Shown here one piece after another: positions 5,999 to 8,728 of a stretch of DNA of 8,728 nt. Numbering within the stretch: position 1 is the first letter of the stretch; every line of letters starts with the position of its first letter. Position numbers and translations under genes: made by a program. The stretch spans positions 1 to 8,728 of the forward strand of contig JAIUYC010000100.1 in the NCBI GenBank assembly GCA_020216575.1, given 5' to 3'. The notes beneath the pieces were generated by a model that did no database searches, had not been told where the DNA came from, and worked only from the letters and a program-made list of their open reading frames with translations. The stretch is from Coleofasciculus sp. S288. GTDB lineage: Bacteria; Cyanobacteriota; Cyanobacteriia; Cyanobacteriales; Coleofasciculaceae.

Positions 5999-8728
5999 TC
6001 AAGGACAAGCCGACACGTTTGTGAAGTCTCCTATCCCTGGTTGAAAATTCATGGTACCCGTATTGTTAACACTCACACTATCCCGATTGATAACTTGGAA
6101 TGTTCCAGCATTTCGCTGTAGCTGAAAGTCCGTGTTGCTGTTGTTCCCATTCAGCACCGAACAGAAGGTTTGAGCGCTATTGAGGGTTGCATTAAAACCA
6201 GGGATAGCATTGCCCTTGAGAATATTGAACTGAACATCGGCATTCATTTGGGCATTCTCATTGCTCACCAGGAAAATCCCTGTAGCTGTACTACTCGTGA
6301 TGGTGTTGTTCTGAATGCTAAGTTCAGATTGAGCATTGCCATTTGCCTGAACGAAAATGCCCTGCCCCGCACTGTTGCTCACAGTTGTGTTGTTAATGGT
6401 GACGTTCTGTTGGGCAACTCCATTCGCTTGAACGAAAACACCTTGACCACCATTGCCTGAGGTATCGAGTGTCGTGCCAGTAATCGTGCTATCGCTGATG
6501 GTAACGTCTTGTCGGCTATTGTTATTCGCTGCAACGAACACGCCCTGCCCTGCACTATTGCTCACCTGTGCGCCGTTAACCGTAAACGTTTGTTGAGACT
6601 GGATGCTCAAATCATTCTCGTCGCCATTCGCCGTAATTAGCAACCCCTGACTGCCACTATTACTTACCGTTGGGTTGTTGATGTCAAACGTCTGTTGGGC
6701 GCTGCCATTAGCGGAAATCAGTAACCCTTGAGCGGCACTGTTATTCACTGTCGAACTGTTGATATCAAAGTCCTGCTGCGTGTCACTATTCGCTTGAACA
6801 AACAGACCTTGTCCCGCACTATCACTTACCTGCGTGTTATCAATCGTAAAGTTCTGCTGAGCGATACCATTTGCCTGCACAAACAAACCTTGACCGCCAA
6901 CGCCCTGGCTATCCAGAGTTGTGCCGTTAATCGTGCTATTACTGAGGGTAAAGTCTTGTTTGCTATTATTATTTGCCCCAATAAACAGTCCTTGAGCCGC
7001 ACTAGTACTCACCTGTGCGCCGTCGATGGTAAAGTTCTGTCGGGACTGAATGTTTGGGTCGTTCTCGTCACCATTAGCCGTAATCAGCAACCCCTGACTA
7101 CCACTGTTACTCACTGTGGGAGTATTGAGGTTAAACGTCTGCTGAGCGCTCTCATTAGCGGAAATCAGTAGACCTTGAGCAGCACTGTTACTGACTTTCG
7201 TGCTATTGCTCTGGAAGTTCTGTTGAGCGTTACCATTTGCCTGCACGAACAGACCTTGACCTGCACTGTCACTTACTTCCGTGTTGTCGAGGGTGAAGGT
7301 TTGCTGAGCAATCCCATTTGCCTGCACAAACAAACCTTGACCACCAATGCCTTGGCTATCTAGAGTTGTGCCATTAATCGTGCTGTTGCTAAGGGTAAAG
7401 TCTTGTCGGCTGTTGTTATTTGCTCCAATCAAAAGACCCTGACCTGCACTAGTACTCACCTGTGTATTGTCAATGGTAAACGTCTGTCGGGATTGGATAC
7501 TTTGGTCGTTTTCGTCACCGTTAGCAGTAATGAGTAAGCCTTGACTGCCACTGTTACCCACCGTCGTGCTGTTGATGTCAAAGGTTTGTTGGGCGCTGCT
7601 ATTGGCGGAAATCAGCAAACCTTGGGCTGCACTGCTGCTTACCGTCGAGCTATTAATGTCGAAGGTTTGTTGAGCGCTACCATTTGCCTGAACGAAAACT
7701 CCCTGACCTCCTTCATCTAAACTATCAAGTGTTGTGCCGTTAATGGTGCTGTTGTCGAAGGTGAATCCTTGTTGAGCATTGTCATTTGCCTGGACAAAAA
7801 TGCCTTGACCAACACTATTACTCACGGTGTTGCTGCTAGCAGTAAGTTGCTGTTGGGCGTTTCCAGACGCTTGAACGAAAATGCCTTGGCTACCACTGCT
7901 GTTAATCTCGTTGCTGTCGAGGGTGACTTGTTGTTGAAGATTACCAGACGCTTGAATCGAGATGCCTTGTTGTCCGCTATTCGTGATAGTATTGCGTGCG
8001 ATCGCAGTTGTTCCACTCACATCTGTTAAGCTAATCCCCTGTCCGGTAGCATTAGTGATGCTATTGTCCTGAACTGTGACATTTTGGATATTTGTAGCTT
8101 GGATGGCGTTGCCCGATGCGTTGGCGATCGCAAATCCTGTCAAGGTGGTATCATTCCCCATTGTGACAGTTCCTCTCACCTCAGGACGGACTCCACTCCC
8201 TGACAACGGCAACTGTACCGAGCTGAATTCTACTGTCTCAATCGTCTGGGGGGCAGCGACAGAAAGGACGGCTACCCCATCAGGAATGGTGAACGGTTCG
8301 ATTCCAGGATTCGTCCCGGATTGCACATAAACAATGTCATCCGACTGAGCCAGGTTCAGGGCATCTTGTAACGCGCCTGTCGGATTTTCAAACGTGCCGT
8401 CACCCGTGCCTATCCCCAGATTGACATGCTGGAAGCGCCACGGCTGCCCTGTTTTGGGATTTGTAGCAACCAGCGTATCCTCTTCGTTCTGCTCGTCCAC
8501 GGTAATTGTAGCGGTGCGTCCAACGGATTCTCCGATACGAGCTAGGACACTGGAGGAGTTGACACCACGGGGGCGAGTTCCTGGGAAATTGACTCCTAGG
8601 TTAAAGACTACCCTAGTATCGAAAATGCGATCGTGTTGAACCGATAAGCCCAACCTCAAATTATCATTGGGGTGAGCTTCCAGTCGCCCTTTGACGCCAA
8701 AGGCATCATCACTTCCCTGAGCACCGTA
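5999..8728 (-). CDS. Inverse-autotransporter-like right-handed beta-helix repeat protein, N-terminus outside window
   Basis: Probable outer-membrane protein exposing or releasing a long beta-helix. The frame is open to base 8728, so the TTG at 8659 is an internal leucine; 909 residues are visible. The first ~50 have alternating barrel-strand character (LRLGLSVQHD, then VVFNLGVNFPG), like the end of the intimin/invasin-type beta-domain. A linker follows (LVATNPKTGQPWRFQHV), then the DGTFENP and DDIVYVQSG segment typical of pectate-lyase-like folds. From about 8160 down to 6200 run some 21 or more beta-helix rungs of mostly 27 residues. Typical rungs start GLFVQANGNAQQ, continue with a short strand and end TVSNSAGQ. 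The C-terminal cap holds the only two cysteines I can see, FCSVLNG and the terminal SACP, 52 positions apart. Barrel first and passenger after is the type Ve order. No catalytic motif is recognised; adhesion or surface-layer roles are guesses. Composition is rich in N, Q, S, T and G. Confidence 0.8.
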   Translation of the reverse strand, partial: YGAQGSDDAFGVKGRLEAHPNDNLRLGLSVQHDRIFDTRVVFNLGVNFPGTRPRGVNSSSVLARIGESVGRTATITVDEQNEEDTLVATNPKTGQPWRFQHVNLGIGTGDGTFENPTGALQDALNLAQSDDIVYVQSGTNPGIEPFTIPDGVAVLSVAAPQTIETVEFSSVQLPLSGSGVRPEVRGTVTMGNDTTLTGFAIANASGNAIQATNIQNVTVQDNSITNATGQGISLTDVSGTTAIARNTITNSGQQGISIQASGNLQQQVTLDSNEINSSGSQGIFVQASGNAQQQLTASSNTVSNSVGQGIFVQANDNAQQGFTFDNSTINGTTLDSLDEGGQGVFVQANGSAQQTFDINSSTVSSSAAQGLLISANSSAQQTFDINSTTVGNSGSQGLLITANGDENDQSIQSRQTFTIDNTQVSTSAGQGLLIGANNNSRQDFTLSNSTINGTTLDSQGIGGQGLFVQANGIAQQTFTLDNTEVSDSAGQGLFVQANGNAQQNFQSNSTKVSNSAAQGLLISANESAQQTFNLNTPTVSNSGSQGLLITANGDENDPNIQSRQNFTIDGAQVSTSAAQGLFIGANNNSKQDFTLSNSTINGTTLDSQGVGGQGLFVQANGIAQQNFTIDNTQVSDSAGQGLFVQANSDTQQDFDINSSTVNNSAAQGLLISANGSAQQTFDINNPTVSNSGSQGLLITANGDENDLSIQSQQTFTVNGAQVSNSAGQGVFVAANNNSRQDVTISDSTITGTTLDTSGNGGQGVFVQANGVAQQNVTINNTTVSNSAGQGIFVQANGNAQSELSIQNNTITSSTATGIFLVSNENAQMNADVQFNILKGNAIPGFNATLNSAQTFCSVLNGNNSNTDFQLQRNAGTFQVINRDSVSVNNTGTMNFQPGIGDFTNVSACP
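6281..8038 (-). repeat. Beta-helix rung array within the autotransporter-like gene
   Basis: Reading in coding direction from 8038, the rungs are 24, 27, 27, 34 residues; then 27, 27, 34, 34; then 27, 27, 27, 34, 34 twice; then 27, 27 and a cap. Rungs of 34 residues carry a seven-residue insertion, either the GDENDxxIQS type or the NGTTLDSxxxGGQ type. Nearly every rung starts G-(I/L/V)-(F/L)-(V/I/L) after a Q, which would stack as ladders along the helix. Confidence 0.85.
6443..7702 (-). repeat. 447-bp (149-residue) higher-order repeat
   Basis: Units are 7337-7702 (366 bp), 6890-7336 (447 bp) and 6443-6889 (447 bp), in coding order. The period was measured twice: the GDEND-loop marker recurs at 7512, 7065 and 6618, and the GTTLD-loop marker at 7731, 7365, 6918 and 6471. 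The first unit is shorter by 81 bp, exactly one 27-residue rung. A partial fourth unit follows at 6281-6442. Confidence 0.9.

Noticed and set aside
6281..8038. Repeats at 6281-8038 as a CRISPR or other non-coding array
   Set aside because: The period is a multiple of three, the frame is open throughout, and differences checked favour third codon positions; this is a protein repeat.
6170..8639. Plus-strand reading frames opposite the beta-helix gene (for example 6170-6460, 6728-7171, 7769-8029)
   Set aside because: They are antisense shadows of a repetitive coding region, with repetitive non-protein-like translations and no ribosome-binding sites.
8657..8659. TTG at 8659 as start of the beta-helix protein
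   Set aside because: The frame is open to the window edge and the upstream residues (YGAQGSDDAFGVKG and on) continue the barrel-like sequence.

Overview
The window looks like chromosomal DNA of a cyanobacterium, probably a larger-genome, filamentous-type one. The HIP1 octamer GCGATCGC occurs eight times in 8.7 kb (starting at 590, 653, 2728, 3907, 5914, 5971, 7998 and 8124). The intergenic spaces carry several kinds of short dispersed repeat of the sort common in repeat-rich cyanobacterial genomes. I cannot name the genus.

Layout. (1) 1-2213, plus strand: most of a phosphoketolase gene, cut off at the left edge. (2) 2401-3189, plus: larB, the first enzyme of nickel-pincer cofactor synthesis. 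(3) 3200-3232: a perfect 16-bp inverted repeat between convergent genes. (4) 3267-4286, minus: a YukJ/DUF2278 protein with a C-terminal lamin-tail domain. (5) 4510-5502, minus: an endonuclease/exonuclease/phosphatase (EEP) superfamily hydrolase. (6) 5503-5998: a repeat-rich spacer with no gene. (7) 5999-8728, minus: a very regular right-handed beta-helix protein, cut off at the right edge, whose visible N-terminus is the end of an outer-membrane beta-barrel. This is the layout of an inverse autotransporter (type Ve).

How the genes fit together. Phosphoketolase (central carbon) and larB (cofactor synthesis) share only a strand; a hairpin and a separate -10 box between them argue against an operon. 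The two central minus-strand genes form a plausible functional pair. Lamin-tail domains in bacteria are known to be fused to EEP-family and other hydrolases; here the lamin-tail module and an EEP hydrolase sit in adjacent genes. Each has a copy of the same ~118-bp MITE-like element upstream. The beta-helix gene is a separate surface or secreted protein unit.

Most worth a second look: a 10-bp perfect stem that buries the Shine-Dalgarno of the EEP gene; the YukJ-lamin-tail/EEP pair with its matched MITEs; and the exact 447-bp (149-residue) higher-order repeat of the beta-helix, including a first unit shorter by exactly one 27-residue rung. I saw no RNA genes, CRISPR array or intact insertion sequence.
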